DNA of 64,000 bases from Methanobacterium sp. ERen5 (GTDB lineage: Archaea; Methanobacteriota; Methanobacteria; Methanobacteriales; Methanobacteriaceae), in assembly GCA_024167805.1 (NCBI GenBank), contig CP099988.1:1124001-1188000 (forward strand), written 5' to 3'. The notes beneath the pieces are model-generated. The model was given only the letters and a program-made list of their open reading frames with translations, had not been told where the DNA came from and did no database searches. The translations under genes and the position numbers were made by a program. Below are positions 10,741-21,502 of the stretch, piece by piece. Every line of letters starts with the position of its first letter. The first letter of the stretch is position 1.

Positions 10741-11628
10741 TTAAATTTTCTTGTTAGGTTCATCTTTTATTTTTGCTGAGTTTGAACTTTGAAGATTTAA
10801 TACCGTTATCTCAGGCGGGCAGTTAATTCGTATCCAAAATACATTGGTACCTAATCCCCTGTTGGTGTACTGCACCATATCACCAACCTCGTACTTACCT
10901 AAGGGATATTTTCGGAATTCAGACCCCCTAAATGGTGTTCCCACCCCCGGGATGATCATCTGACCACCATGTGAATGTCCCGATAGTTGCAGACTGAATC
11001 TACCTGTCGCAGCGCTGACATCAGCAAAATCAGGTTCGTGGGCCAGTAGTATTGCAGGCCCAGATTCTGGTAACTTGTTTAAAACTGCATTTAAATCGTG
11101 TTTATCGAGTGTGACACTATCAATGCCCGCAATGTTAAGCTGAGCATCTCCTCTTTTAATGGTATAAACATCATTTTCAAGTTCAATTATACCTGTTTCT
11201 GCCATTACCTTCCTTATTTCATCGGCACCGATCCAGTGGTCATGATTTCCAAGCACTGCCAACGTTGCATCCTTCGGTTTAAGATTTTTAAGGTATCTTA
11301 ACATGTCCAGTATTGGTTCGTTGACTACGTAGGATACAGAATCTCCGGTTATTGCCACAATATCTGGCTTTTGTTTGTTCACCAGATTCACAACGCCCTC
11401 AATCCTTTTGGCTGATATCCACTGGCCCAGGTGTATGTCGCTAATGTGTGCAATTTTGTAGTTGTTGAATTCAGGATCAAGACCATTAATATGCACAGTG
11501 ACTGGTACAATTTCAAAATCCCTTGCATCAAATTCATGGATTCCAAGCTTATCCCTAACACCTGACATGGCAGTTTGCATCTTTTGTCTTAAATAAAGTG
11601 CCCTAATATGGGGATTTGTTTCTTTCAT
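10741..11628 (-). CDS. Calcineurin-like metallophosphoesterase
   Basis: A 295-residue predicted two-metal phosphoesterase of the YkuE/YaeI-like group. All active-site blocks are present: HISDIHLG (Asp64, His66), GDS (95-97), GNHDH (127-131), HEPD near 196 and GHSHGGQ near 217. It has no clear signal peptide, so a cytoplasmic or peripheral location is likely. YkuE-type members act on lipids or nucleotides, but the substrate cannot be told here. ATG 11628 is the first in-frame start; the small membrane protein gene follows 24 bp downstream. Confidence 0.85.
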   Translation of the reverse strand: MKETNPHIRALYLRQKMQTAMSGVRDKLGIHEFDARDFEIVPVTVHINGLDPEFNNYKIAHISDIHLGQWISAKRIEGVVNLVNKQKPDIVAITGDSVSYVVNEPILDMLRYLKNLKPKDATLAVLGNHDHWIGADEIRKVMAETGIIELENDVYTIKRGDAQLNIAGIDSVTLDKHDLNAVLNKLPESGPAILLAHEPDFADVSAATGRFSLQLSGHSHGGQMIIPGVGTPFRGSEFRKYPLGKYEVGDMVQYTNRGLGTNVFWIRINCPPEITVLNLQSSNSAKIKDEPNKKI

Positions 11629-11672
11629 GGCATCCTCATCATGGTCCCTATTATTTTTGTAGTTTCAGATGA

Positions 11673-11944
11673 TCAACCTTCTAACAAACTCGTGAGGTAC
11701 ACGGTCATCTCTATTTCTTCCCTGGCAACAAAGTCATCACTTCTAAATTTGGCTGCTTCACTACCGAAGGGATAATATTTCTTTTCAAAATGAGTTGTTA
11801 GGAATAGTTGACCCTCTTTTATTTCAACGGTCCCCTCAACATTAGATTCAAGTTTTTTTGTTCTTCTTCACTCAATCCTTTGACCCTGTATATAACATAG
11901 TAATCACCTTCATCGTTTCCAAAATCATATACTTCGACCAACAT
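11673..11944 (-). CDS. Hypothetical protein of about 90 residues (apparent frameshift)
   Basis: Starting at ATG 11944, with GGGAGG at 11955-11950, the reading gives MLVEVYDFGNDEGDYYVIYR and continues. After the T7 run at 11853-11859 the frame meets an early stop, while the frame obtained by adding one base runs on for about 60 more residues (VEGTVEIKEGQLFLTTHFEK onwards) to a TGA at 11675-11673. The corrected product is about 90 residues, acidic and soluble. I do not recognise the family. It sits between DUF192 and the metallophosphoesterase on the same strand. Confidence 0.6.
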
Positions 11945-12026
11945 TTGATCCTCCCACAATCTAATATTTTTTTTGAATACGTAAATTGACTGGGTTATAC
12001 TTTGTTTTTTCTGGTTGTAATTTTTA

Positions 12027-12383
12027 TTATACACATTCGAGTGTGAAGTCCAGATCGTCTCCGAGTTCCAAATCAAATTTTTTTATAGACCCCTTTTCAA
12101 GTTCTATGACGTATCTTGCTGGAGCTCGGGGTGTGTAGGTTTTCCAAGGATCTACAGTTACCATGTCAACTACTTTCCTATCAGAATCTGCGAACACTAT
12201 GTCCAGTGGAAAACGCATGAAGAACATGTGGATGGCAGAACCATGTCGGCTCCGGCTTTGTGGAAGTTTAAGGAGCATCCCATTGCCTACTTTCTTTCTC
12301 AACATTAATCCCCTAAATCTGGAAAAGAAACTGTCAGCTACCTCTACTTTCCCAATTTTTGTTCCCTTAGTTAGGTTTACCAT
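12027..12383 (-). CDS. DUF192 family protein
   Basis: A 118-residue protein of the DUF192 (COG1430) family, recognised by [12 protein letters not shown] near residue 20, [13 protein letters not shown] near 57 and the VIELEKG block near 92. The family is widespread in archaea and bacteria and its function is not established. ATG 12383 is chosen because homology begins there; an upstream in-frame ATG at 12464 adds residues that do not look conserved. It runs in the same direction as the 90-residue gene downstream. Confidence 0.85.
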   Translation of the reverse strand: MVNLTKGTKIGKVEVADSFFSRFRGLMLRKKVGNGMLLKLPQSRSRHGSAIHMFFMRFPLDIVFADSDRKVVDMVTVDPWKTYTPRAPARYVIELEKGSIKKFDLELGDDLDFTLECV

Positions 12384-12784
12384 TAAAATTTCTTTCAATT
12401 TCCTGCCTCTGTAGTAGTGTTTAATTATTGATCTTCCATAAACATTTTTTGAGAAATATCCCAATTTACTTATTTATTTTAATGGTTAATTTGTTGCCAG
12501 TATTTTATAAATTTAGGTCATATTCCTCCAATTTTTTTATCAAAATGGTAGGTTCAGATGTTTTCAGAATTTGTAACCCGTGGGAGGGTAAAGTATTAAC
12601 ATCAGTTGTTTATTTTTGGATGGATCATTTTTTATATCAGTTGCTTCAAATGCCATACATTAAACACCATCCTCTTGGAAATGTTTATTATTTTATCGAT
12701 GCCCCCGATAAAAAGTGTACGTTGTTATTGACGTATCCAATGGGGATAATTTTAAAACTTTTAATATTATAATGGAGGCCGTTT
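12384..12784. promoter_or_regulatory. Divergent intergenic region upstream of DUF192 and mat
   Basis: This 400 bp segment separates a minus-strand gene from the plus-strand mat gene, so it should hold both promoters. A TATA-like TAATATTATAAT lies at about 12760-12771, and GGAGG at 12774-12778 serves mat. A 114-codon open frame (12428-12772) crosses it but has low-complexity hydrophobic content and no ribosome site. Confidence 0.4.
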
Positions 12785-13990
12785 ATGAGGAATATTATTA
12801 TAAAAGAGCTTATTCAAAAGCCAATTGAAGAACAGGAAGTAGAAATTGTTGAAAGAAAAGGTATAGGACATCCTGACAGTATAAGTGATGGGATTGCTGA
12901 ATCTGTGAGCAGGGCACTCTGCCATGCTTATCTTGAAAATTTCGATGGAATATTACACCATAACACAGACGAAGTTCAGATTACAGCAGGAGAATCTGAT
13001 CCCCATTTCGGTGGTGGAGAAATAATAAAACCTATTGATATCCTTTTAACAGGTCGAGGAGTCTCAGAATTTGAGGGAAAAAAGATCGGTATTGATAGGA
13101 TAGCAATCATGGCTGCCAAGAACTATCTGAAGGAAAACATAATAAATTTAGATGTTGAAAGTTCAGCAGTTGTGGAATGTAAAATTGGGCATGGTTCAGG
13201 AGACCTTGTGGATGTTTTCGGTAGGGATGGAATGCCTTCCTCAAACGACACTTCCTTCGGTGTGGGTTTTGCACCATTCTCCGAAACAGAGAAGATTGTC
13301 ATGGACGTGGAAGAACTTCTAAACTCCAAGGACTTTAAAAAGAAGTATCCGCAAGTTGGAGAAGATATCAAGGTCATGGGACTGCGTGAAAACAACAAAA
13401 TAACTCTCACAACTGCAGTTGCAATGGTTTCCAAATACGTCGACGGAAGAGACACCTACATAAACGTTAAAGAAGAGTTAAACGATATAATTACTGATCT
13501 TGCACAAAATAAAACTGAAAGAGAAGTTGAAACGTTTATTAACACCGGTGACGATGATAACAGCACCACTGAAAAAGGTTACTACTTGACTGTTACAGGA
13601 ACCTCTGCTGAAATGGGTGACGATGGATCTGTAGGTAGAGGAAACCGTGCAAACGGACTCATAACACCTAACAGGCCAATGTCAATGGAAGCTACTTCTG
13701 GTAAGAATCCTATTAACCATGTTGGTAAAATTTACAATTTACTATCCAACAAAATGGCTGATCAGATCACAAGTGAAATTGATGGTATCAAACAGATACA
13801 CATCATGATCTTAAGCCAAATAGGAAAGCCAATTGACCATCCAAAGGCTGCAAGTGCACAGATCATTGTGGAAGATGGATATTCAGTTTCATCAGTACAT
13901 AAAGATGTTGAAGGAGTAATGGATAACTGGCTTGAAGATATTGGTAAAATCACTGAAATGATGGTTAAGGGAGAAATAAGAACATTCTAA
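12785..13990 (+). CDS. mat: S-adenosylmethionine synthase, archaeal type
   Basis: Makes S-adenosylmethionine from methionine and ATP. The 401-residue protein belongs to the archaeal class (COG1812), which is distant from bacterial MetK. Conserved blocks include [14 protein letters not shown] near residue 24, [16 protein letters not shown] near 60, [17 protein letters not shown] near 273 and [13 protein letters not shown] near 305. ATG 12785 has GGAGG seven bases upstream. A strong hairpin terminator follows. The product supplies methyl groups for several SAM enzymes in the window (cobalamin methylases, TrmI, CofH). Confidence 0.96.
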   Translation: MRNIIIKELIQKPIEEQEVEIVERKGIGHPDSISDGIAESVSRALCHAYLENFDGILHHNTDEVQITAGESDPHFGGGEIIKPIDILLTGRGVSEFEGKKIGIDRIAIMAAKNYLKENIINLDVESSAVVECKIGHGSGDLVDVFGRDGMPSSNDTSFGVGFAPFSETEKIVMDVEELLNSKDFKKKYPQVGEDIKVMGLRENNKITLTTAVAMVSKYVDGRDTYINVKEELNDIITDLAQNKTEREVETFINTGDDDNSTTEKGYYLTVTGTSAEMGDDGSVGRGNRANGLITPNRPMSMEATSGKNPINHVGKIYNLLSNKMADQITSEIDGIKQIHIMILSQIGKPIDHPKAASAQIIVEDGYSVSSVHKDVEGVMDNWLEDIGKITEMMVKGEIRTF

Positions 13991-14011
13991 GCCATTATTT
14001 TTGTAGAATAC

Positions 14012-14046
14012 GATTTTAAGTTTTTCACTTAAAATCTATTTTCCAT
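14012..14046 (+). terminator. Terminator downstream of mat
   Basis: A 10-bp inverted repeat, GATTTTAAGT at 14012-14021 and ACTTAAAATC at 14027-14036 with a five-base loop, is followed by a T-rich stretch. Confidence 0.5.
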
Positions 14047-14275
14047 AGCCCCCATCTTAATTTATTGTTTTCTCTACATGTTTGATGCTGATTAAAGGGC
14101 TTGGACTATTTTATGCTTTTTTATCCTGCATGGATTTGTTCAGAATTCTAATATATTTTTTTGTCAGGCATTCCAAAAATTTTAGCATTGCTTGATTTAT
14201 TAAACTATTTTATATTACAATGCACAAACTTAGATGTAAATCCTAATTACTGAAATTATAAAGGGGAGAATTAAA

Positions 14276-17200
14276 ATGCCTATTGAAGAGGCTAAACGCT
14301 CATATGAACCAAAAATTATCGAAGAACATGTGCAGAATTTCTGGGATCAAAGAAAGATCTACGAAAGAACCAAAAAAATGAGGGAAAATAAACCCAAATA
14401 CTCTTTTCTTGACGGACCACCTTACTGTAGTGGAAAAATCCACCTTGGAACTGCCTGGAATAAAATTATCAAAGACACCTACCTACGTTATAAAAGCATG
14501 GAAGGATTCAATATAAGGAGACAAGCAGGCTGGGATACTCATGGCCTTCCAATTGAACACAAAGTCGAAGGACTTCTTGGACTAAAGAGCAAGAAAGAAA
14601 TTGAAGAAACCATTGGAATTGAAAATTTTGTAAACAAATGTAAGGAATTTGCAATTGAAAACAAAGGTCTCATGACCAAACAGTTTGAAATGCTGGGTGT
14701 TTGGATGGATTGGGACAATCCTTACGTCACATTCGATACCAAGTATATGGAATCCAGCTGGTGGACGCTCAAAAAGGCATATGAAAAGGACCTACTCATC
14801 AAAGACAAACGAGTCATAACATGGTGCCCAAGATGTGAAACTGCATTAGCAATGGCAGAAATTGATTATGAAGATAAAGAAGACCCATCTATCTACGTTA
14901 AGTTTCCATTAATGACACAGGAAAGTTCAGATTACACCACATACATACTTGTCTGGACAACCACCCCATGGACTCTTCCAGCCAACATGGCAGTCAGCGT
15001 ACATCCTGACTTTGATTATGCATACGTTAAGGTAGGTTCAGATGTTTATATAATGGCCGAAGCCTTGGTTGACTCTGTATTCAACAACTCTGAAAATGAT
15101 TGTGATTGTGGCTGTGATGATGCTGCACCGTATGAAATACTCAAGGTGGTTAAGGGCTCAGAACTTGAGGGTTTAAATTACAAACATCCTTTAGTTGATG
15201 AAATACCTGTACAGAAAGACTTTGACCACACCATTGTTCCAGGGGATCATGTTACATTAACAGAAGGAACCGGCTGTGTTCATACAGCACCAGGTCACGG
15301 GCCTGACGATTTTGAAATTGGTAAAAAATATGGAATGCCAATTTTCTGTCCAGTTGATGAGGCAGGACTCTTCATGGAGGATGCGGGCAAGTATCAAGGT
15401 GAATTTGTTAAAGATGCTGATCCAGAGATCATTGCTGATTTAGAGAGTCATAACCTTCTACTTAAAGCAACCACCATCAACCACAGATATGGATTCTGCT
15501 GGAGATGTAAAACACCGATCATTTACCTTGCAACCAAGCAGTGGTTCCTGAAAATAACTGATATAAAGGATAAAATGTTATCAGAACTGGACAAGGTTGA
15601 ATGGGTTCCTTCATGGGCTGGAGAAAATCGTTTCAAAAACTGGGTAGAAAATGCTAGGGACTGGACAATATCCAGACAGCGTTACTGGGGAATACCAATA
15701 CCAATCTGGGAATGTGAAGATTGTGGAGAGATCACAGTAGTGGGTTCCATTTCCGAATTAAAGGAAAGATTGATTGAAGGAAAACTCGATGGCGATTTCA
15801 TACACAGACCCCATGTCGATGAGATAAGGATAGGCTGCGAATGTGGCGGTAAAATGAAAAGAACCCCCGATGTTCTTGATGTGTGGATAGACTCAGGAGT
15901 AGCAGGTTGGGCTGCTTTACATTATCCTGAAGAAACAGAACTCTTCAATGAATGGTATCCATACGATTTCATAACAGAAGGCCATGATCAGACAAGAGGA
16001 TGGTTCTACTCACAGTTGGGTTGTGGAGTGATTACCAACGACAGCACCCCGTATAAAAAAGTGCTTATGCATGGATTTACCCTCGATGAAGACGGTAAAA
16101 AAATGAGTAAGTCCCTTGGAAACGTTGTTGAACCTGAGGAAGTAATTGAACTTTACGGTGCTGATGTACTAAGGTTCTACCTTCTATGGGGAAACAAACC
16201 ATGGGAAGATCTTAAATTTGTTTGGGACGAACTAAAAAATGTTAATAAAATGTTCAACATCCTTTGGAATGTTTATGTCTTCTCAACCACTTACATGTCC
16301 ATAGACAGCTTTGATCCAACTGCATACACCCCTGCAGACGTTAAATTGAGAGATGAAGATCTTTGGATAACATCTAGAGCCAATTCACTTGCAAAGGAAG
16401 TTACAGAATCCCTAGATTCATTACATTTCCACAAGGCCACCAGGGCAATAAACCATTTCATTCTAGAAGATCTTAGCAGATGGTACATCAGGTTAATCAG
16501 AGGCCGTACATGGATAGAAAAGGATGATCCAGATAAACTTGGAGCGTACTATTCCCTTTATTATGCATTGAGACTTTTAATAGTGACAATGTCCCCAATT
16601 GTACCCCATATCACCGAGGATATCTACCAAAATCTGGTGAGAAGTGTTGAAATGGATGCACCAGAGAGTATTCACATGGAAGACTGGGGTTACAACGAAG
16701 AATTGATAGACGTTGAACTTGAATCTAACATGGAAGTTGTTCGTGAAATAATAGAAGCCTGTGCAAGGGCTCGTGACGCTGCACGTTACAAATTAAGATG
16801 GCCAGTTAAAGAAATAGTGATAGTATCCGAAGATAAAAAGGTTTTATCAGCCGCACAATCCCTTAAAGGAGTAATAATGGAACAGGCCAACACTAAAGAT
16901 GTTGTTTCCTCAAATAAGTTCGAAAACTTATCCATTAATGCTGGTCCAAACATGAAAACATTGGGACCCAAACTCCGACAGGATGTTCCCAAGGTTGCTG
17001 CCAAATTAGCCAATGCCAATGGATCAGAAATCCTAGAAATACTGGGATCTGATGGTGTCTACAAGGTGGAACTGGATGATAAAACTGTAGAACTATCTGA
17101 AGAAGACATTGTATTCGAAACAGAACTCCCTGATAACATTGCAAGCTCTGATTTTGAAGGCGGTAACGTGTTTGTGAATACTGAATTAACACCAGAAATA

Positions 17201-17458
17201 CTCTCCGAAGCAATGTCAAGAGAACTTATACGAAGGGTTCAAGACATGAGAAAAGACCTGGATCTTGATGTAGAAGCCAACATAGATGTTTATGTTGAAT
17301 GTGACCCTGAATTCAAAGAACTTATAACAGGTTTCATGGAATTTATTTCCAACGAAGTAAGGGCTGAAAAATTCATATTTGAACAGGCAGAAGGAGATTA
17401 CAAGAAAGAATGGAAAATTGAAGATTATGAACTTCAAATAGCCATTAAAACCTTGTGA
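14276..17458 (+). CDS. ileS: Isoleucyl-tRNA synthetase
   Basis: Class I aminoacyl-tRNA synthetase of 1060 residues that charges tRNA-Ile and edits valine. The HIGH-type motif is HLGT near residue 61, the KMSKS motif is KKMSKSLGN near 610, and Zn-binding CxxC pairs occur at CPRCET and CWRCKTP. The [11 protein letters not shown] and [14 protein letters not shown] blocks identify IleRS rather than Val or Leu. Inside the CP1 editing domain, near residue 282, there is an unusual short CDCGCDD insertion. ATG 14276 has GGGGAG seven bases upstream. Length is normal for the archaeal/eukaryote-like enzyme. Confidence 0.97.
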   Translation: MPIEEAKRSYEPKIIEEHVQNFWDQRKIYERTKKMRENKPKYSFLDGPPYCSGKIHLGTAWNKIIKDTYLRYKSMEGFNIRRQAGWDTHGLPIEHKVEGLLGLKSKKEIEETIGIENFVNKCKEFAIENKGLMTKQFEMLGVWMDWDNPYVTFDTKYMESSWWTLKKAYEKDLLIKDKRVITWCPRCETALAMAEIDYEDKEDPSIYVKFPLMTQESSDYTTYILVWTTTPWTLPANMAVSVHPDFDYAYVKVGSDVYIMAEALVDSVFNNSENDCDCGCDDAAPYEILKVVKGSELEGLNYKHPLVDEIPVQKDFDHTIVPGDHVTLTEGTGCVHTAPGHGPDDFEIGKKYGMPIFCPVDEAGLFMEDAGKYQGEFVKDADPEIIADLESHNLLLKATTINHRYGFCWRCKTPIIYLATKQWFLKITDIKDKMLSELDKVEWVPSWAGENRFKNWVENARDWTISRQRYWGIPIPIWECEDCGEITVVGSISELKERLIEGKLDGDFIHRPHVDEIRIGCECGGKMKRTPDVLDVWIDSGVAGWAALHYPEETELFNEWYPYDFITEGHDQTRGWFYSQLGCGVITNDSTPYKKVLMHGFTLDEDGKKMSKSLGNVVEPEEVIELYGADVLRFYLLWGNKPWEDLKFVWDELKNVNKMFNILWNVYVFSTTYMSIDSFDPTAYTPADVKLRDEDLWITSRANSLAKEVTESLDSLHFHKATRAINHFILEDLSRWYIRLIRGRTWIEKDDPDKLGAYYSLYYALRLLIVTMSPIVPHITEDIYQNLVRSVEMDAPESIHMEDWGYNEELIDVELESNMEVVREIIEACARARDAARYKLRWPVKEIVIVSEDKKVLSAAQSLKGVIMEQANTKDVVSSNKFENLSINAGPNMKTLGPKLRQDVPKVAAKLANANGSEILEILGSDGVYKVELDDKTVELSEEDIVFETELPDNIASSDFEGGNVFVNTELTPEILSEAMSRELIRRVQDMRKDLDLDVEANIDVYVECDPEFKELITGFMEFISNEVRAEKFIFEQAEGDYKKEWKIEDYELQIAIKTL

Positions 17459-17566
17459 TACAAAAGTTTTTTCGAAATTTATTTGAAAAATGTGGACTTC
17501 CCAAGATATTATAATTATTGTGAAACAAAAGTTATCATAGAAAAATGCATTTCCCGACGTGATAGT

Positions 17567-19720
17567 ATGACTTTAACAGATGATGAACTGGAATATATTA
17601 GAGAAGATATTGGAAGAGAACCAAATTCACTTGAGTATGGTATGCTTGACATCATGTTCTCCGAACACTGCTCATACAAAAGCAGCCGCCCAACACTAAG
17701 ACTCTTCCCTACAGAGGGAGAAAATGTCATTATGGGTCCCGGAGACGATGCAGGCATAGTAGATCTTACTGATGAACTTGCACTGGTAATTGGAATGGAA
17801 AGTCATAACCATCCATCTGCCATAGAACCTTATGGAGGTGCTGGTACAGGTATTGGAGGAATTATTAGAGATATTATTTCCATGGGAGCTCAGCCAGTAG
17901 CACTTCTGGATTCACTGCGGTTTGGTTACCTTGAAGACCAAAGATCACGTTACTTGTTTGAATACGTTGTTAAGGGAATATCAGACTATGGTAACAGGGT
18001 TGGAATACCAACAGTTGGAGGAGAAGTTGAATTTGATGATAACTTCAAGGCCAATCCACTTGTAAATGTAGTATGTGTGGGCCTAGTGAGAAAAGATTCA
18101 ATAATGAAGGGCATAGCCCCAAATGTTGGAGATGTTTTTGTACTCATGGGTGGAAGAACAGGTCGTGATGGAATACACGGCGTAACATTCGCATCTGAAG
18201 AACTGACAACCACTTCTGAGTTGGAAAGTCGCCCAGCTGTCCAAGTGGGTGATCCATTCACCAAGAAAAAGGTCATGGAAGCCACCTTCGAAGCATTGGA
18301 AAAAGCAGATATCCAGGGACTCAAGGATCTTGGAGGAGGAGGATTAACCTGCTGTCTTTCTGAACTTGCAGCCAAGTGTGGAAACGGTGCAAAGGTTGAA
18401 CTAACAAAAATTCCTTTAAGAGAAGAAGGTATGACTCCCTACGAGATAATGTTATCAGAATCTCAAGAAAGAATGGTGTTTGTTGTTCACCCCGAAGATG
18501 TGGATGAGTTACTGAACATCTTCAACAAACACGAGCTACCAGCCGCAGTTGTGGGCGAAGTAATTGAAAATGACCAGTTCATAACGACCCTGGAAGGTGA
18601 AGTTGTAGCCGATGTTCCTGCAGAACTACTTGCAGATCCACCACTAATAAACAGGGAAATGAAACCGCCAGCTGACAACGCAGAATACCTCGAATTCCAA
18701 CGTGTAGATCCTAAAGAAGCTCTTTTAAAGCTTCTATCATCTGAAAATATTGCTAGTAAGGAATGGGTTTACAGGCAATACGATCACGAAGTACAGATAG
18801 GTACAGTTGTCAAGCCAGGGGATGATGCTGCAGTGATAAGGGTGGATAATGAAACAGCTTTCACCATAACATCAGATTGTAATAGTATTCACACAAAACT
18901 GGATGCATATCAGGGAGGTGCGGGATCGGTTGCCGAGGCAATTCGAAATGTTATTTCCATGGGATCGCATCCAATCTGCATAGCAGACTGTCTAAATTTT
19001 GGAAATCCCGAAAAACCAGAGGTACTTTGGCAATTCAATCAATGTGTTAAAGGAATGTCCGATGTTGCAAGGCGATTTGATACCCCAGTAATCAGTGGAA
19101 ACGTAAGTTTTTACAATGAAACTGAAGGCATAACAGTTAATCCATCTCCTGTTGTTGGAGTAGCTGGAAAGATGAATATTAAAGACATTAGAACTTCTGA
19201 TTTCAAAAATGAAGGAGATTCCATCATCATCGTGGGAAAAACCAGGAATGAACTCGATGGTTCTGAGTACTGCAGATCTTTGTACAGTTTAGTACAGGGA
19301 AAACCTCCAGAAGTGCGCATCGAAGAAGAATATACCTCAGGCAAATCCGTGCTTGAAATCATTGGTCAAGATGCGGATAATAAAATTACAGCAGTTCATG
19401 ACTGCAGTTCAGGAGGTATTGGTGTTGCTATCTCAGAAATGGCAATAGCCGGAAAATTAGGTGCAATTTTAGATCTAAGTGCCATTCCATCTGAAGGTGA
19501 TCTTGACACGACTACTGCCCTGTTCTCTGAATCACATGGCCGGTACATTTTAACTGTTAAGGGTGATGCTGTTGAGGGTATTCTAAATAAAATTAATGCT
19601 CCATGCGCAGTTATTGGAAAAGTTACTGGTAAGACCCTTGAAATTGATGATTCTTTTGAAGTGGAGGTTAAAGAATTGGAAGGAGCTTACAAAGGAATCA
19701 TAGAGAAATTCATGGCATGA
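17567..19720 (+). CDS. purL: Phosphoribosylformylglycinamidine synthase II (large subunit)
   Basis: ATP-dependent FGAM synthase of the fourth step of purine synthesis; works with PurS and PurQ. The 717-residue small-type PurL has [13 protein letters not shown] near residue 25, the [23 protein letters not shown] and substrate loop near 80, and the second-half [11 protein letters not shown] and [10 protein letters not shown] motifs. ATG 17567 is preferred over an upstream ATG-like start at 17483 because the family begins about there. The kinase-like gene at 19725 starts four bases after the stop, so the two are translationally close. Confidence 0.96.
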   Translation: MTLTDDELEYIREDIGREPNSLEYGMLDIMFSEHCSYKSSRPTLRLFPTEGENVIMGPGDDAGIVDLTDELALVIGMESHNHPSAIEPYGGAGTGIGGIIRDIISMGAQPVALLDSLRFGYLEDQRSRYLFEYVVKGISDYGNRVGIPTVGGEVEFDDNFKANPLVNVVCVGLVRKDSIMKGIAPNVGDVFVLMGGRTGRDGIHGVTFASEELTTTSELESRPAVQVGDPFTKKKVMEATFEALEKADIQGLKDLGGGGLTCCLSELAAKCGNGAKVELTKIPLREEGMTPYEIMLSESQERMVFVVHPEDVDELLNIFNKHELPAAVVGEVIENDQFITTLEGEVVADVPAELLADPPLINREMKPPADNAEYLEFQRVDPKEALLKLLSSENIASKEWVYRQYDHEVQIGTVVKPGDDAAVIRVDNETAFTITSDCNSIHTKLDAYQGGAGSVAEAIRNVISMGSHPICIADCLNFGNPEKPEVLWQFNQCVKGMSDVARRFDTPVISGNVSFYNETEGITVNPSPVVGVAGKMNIKDIRTSDFKNEGDSIIIVGKTRNELDGSEYCRSLYSLVQGKPPEVRIEEEYTSGKSVLEIIGQDADNKITAVHDCSSGGIGVAISEMAIAGKLGAILDLSAIPSEGDLDTTTALFSESHGRYILTVKGDAVEGILNKINAPCAVIGKVTGKTLEIDDSFEVEVKELEGAYKGIIEKFMA

Positions 19721-19724
19721 TGTT

Positions 19725-20285
19725 ATGGACAAAGAACTGGTAAGGCAATTAATCCATGCATCAGGAGTTTTTGTCCTGATCCTTGGATTATTTCTTAGAA
19801 TTGATGTCCTGATACTACTATGTGTTATAATGGTTGTATCAGTTGAAATCATGTTTGTACTGGATAAATACATTTACATTCCAGTTTTTTCCAATATTAT
19901 GTCCACATGTAAAAGATCTGAAGATGAAAGGGGATTCCTTTATTTTTTTATAGGCATTATTGCAACCCTTGTAATTTTCAGTTTCAATTTATCCATTGCA
20001 TACTCCGCCATATTACTACTTTTAATTGGAGATTCCCTATCCACAATTATTGGAAAAAAGTTTGGAAACCATAAACTTCCATTCAACAGGGATAAAAGCT
20101 TTGAAGGATCGTCGGCATTTTTTGGTGCTGGTTTCATTTGTTGCCTGCTCTTTTTACAGCCAATCCCTGCAGTTATAGGCGCTCTTGCAGGTGCTTTAAC
20201 GGAAGCTTACAGTCCCATTGATGATAATATACCAATACCACTTATTTCTGCCATGATCATGACAATTGTGATCTACTTGCTTTAG
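19725..20285 (+). CDS. Diacylglycerol/polyprenol kinase-like membrane protein
   Basis: A 186-residue multi-pass protein of the Sec59/Dgk1/VTE5-like family (CTP-dependent lipid kinases, formerly annotated as phosphatidate cytidylyltransferase-like). Key features are the N-terminal RQLIHASG and the motif GDSLSTIIGKKFG followed by KSFEGSSAFF near residue 125. In archaea it probably phosphorylates a polyprenol or geranylgeraniol-type lipid; that substrate is inference. It overlaps purL's ribosome binding region, with only four bases between the genes. Confidence 0.75.
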   Translation: MDKELVRQLIHASGVFVLILGLFLRIDVLILLCVIMVVSVEIMFVLDKYIYIPVFSNIMSTCKRSEDERGFLYFFIGIIATLVIFSFNLSIAYSAILLLLIGDSLSTIIGKKFGNHKLPFNRDKSFEGSSAFFGAGFICCLLFLQPIPAVIGALAGALTEAYSPIDDNIPIPLISAMIMTIVIYLL

Positions 20286-20322
20286 GATGAAGGACGTTAT
20301 TTAATTTCGTTTTAACATAAAA

Positions 20323-21477
20323 TCACAGTCTGATGGCCCTTTCATGTCTAAAGTAGCGTATGGTGAGCATGAAAATTAGAAGTGAAATTAACACCGTTGG
20401 TAACGAATATGCCAACATTTCCAGACCGATATTTGGGGTGGAAGCCATTTTTACTATCAAAACTGTTGGGATAAAATTTAGTATGGCTGAGAAGTAGGAT
20501 GTTTTTATAAATAGGGGCATGAACAGGACAAAAGTTGCGAAAACGAGTACAATAGTTATTGCAGAGTTAGCTTCCTTCGTACTATCTACAAACATTGAAA
20601 GAAGAGTTCCTATTCCTATAAATGCCAATCCAACAAAGAATAATACCAACAGTATGGGTACGGTGTTGTATATTGGAACCTTCAAAAGATCTAATAGTAA
20701 TATCCATATCATGCTTTGAATCATTGAAAAAGACAGTATGGGTATTATTTTTCCCAACATAACCTGCGAACTAGATACAGGAGTCATTAACAATACTTCA
20801 AATGTTTTTCTTTCTCTTTCTCCCACAACACTATCTGTTACAATGTTACTGGCTAAAAAGAACGGCAACAACAATATGAAAGGTACAATAAATCCGTACA
20901 TAATCTCAACAAAGAAAGGACTGTTGAGGGCTAATTTTGACTGTTTATCCATATTGTAAACAATTACTTGAAGATTCACCGGGGACAAAATTTGCTGAAT
21001 CTGGCTGGAATTGAGGCCTGAAGATTTGAGTTTCTCTTCTAAACTGTACTGATTTACAGCTGCAGATATCTTACTCGAAACAATTGGATAGAATATGTTG
21101 GAATTATCTGAATCTACTGAAATGTTAAGGGAATTATTGGGATCAGCCTTCACAACAGCTATAAGACCAGTTCCCAGGGCATTCTGTGCAGCAGTAACAT
21201 TATTATAATAGGTAATATTCAATTTTTGGTCAATTAAAGCTGCATCTAAAGGTGTTCCCTTTACAGTTTCTGGAACAGCTACTTTGAGCACGGATGTCGC
21301 ACCATACTCATCAAGTAAGGCGGGATCAGAAGCAACAGCACTTGCTAAGGCGAGTCCGAAGGCACCTAACAATATGAAAACTTGTACCAATACCACCAAC
21401 AGGTAGATCTTGTTTCGAAGTATGTCATTTCCTTCCTTTACTGTCAGGGCCTTCAGTTTCTTCATTTCTTCCTTCAT
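20323..21477 (-). CDS. ABC-2 type transporter permease (second subunit)
   Basis: A 384-residue permease of the NatB/ABC-2 family: one N-terminal helix (about 27-47), a large extracytoplasmic domain with many Asn and Ser (50-190), then five or six helices. The segment DSVVGERERKTFEVLLMTPVS near residue 215 is the conserved cytoplasmic coupling loop of this family. It is the third gene of an operon with a related permease and an ATPase, so the transporter is probably a heterodimer of permeases. Substrate unknown (NatAB exports sodium; others export drugs or peptides). Confidence 0.85.
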   Translation of the reverse strand: MKEEMKKLKALTVKEGNDILRNKIYLLVVLVQVFILLGAFGLALASAVASDPALLDEYGATSVLKVAVPETVKGTPLDAALIDQKLNITYYNNVTAAQNALGTGLIAVVKADPNNSLNISVDSDNSNIFYPIVSSKISAAVNQYSLEEKLKSSGLNSSQIQQILSPVNLQVIVYNMDKQSKLALNSPFFVEIMYGFIVPFILLLPFFLASNIVTDSVVGERERKTFEVLLMTPVSSSQVMLGKIIPILSFSMIQSMIWILLLDLLKVPIYNTVPILLVLFFVGLAFIGIGTLLSMFVDSTKEANSAITIVLVFATFVLFMPLFIKTSYFSAILNFIPTVLIVKMASTPNIGLEMLAYSLPTVLISLLIFMLTIRYFRHERAIRL

Positions 21478-21502
21478 GATCCATCACATTCTATTTTTAA
21501 TT

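Noticed and set aside
12428..12772. Open frame of 114 codons upstream of mat
   Set aside because: No ribosome site, hydrophobic low-complexity content and overlap with both promoters; reads as chance opening in AT-rich DNA.
12384..12784. SAM riboswitch before mat
   Set aside because: No conserved SAM aptamer elements could be seen, and such riboswitches are not established in methanogens.
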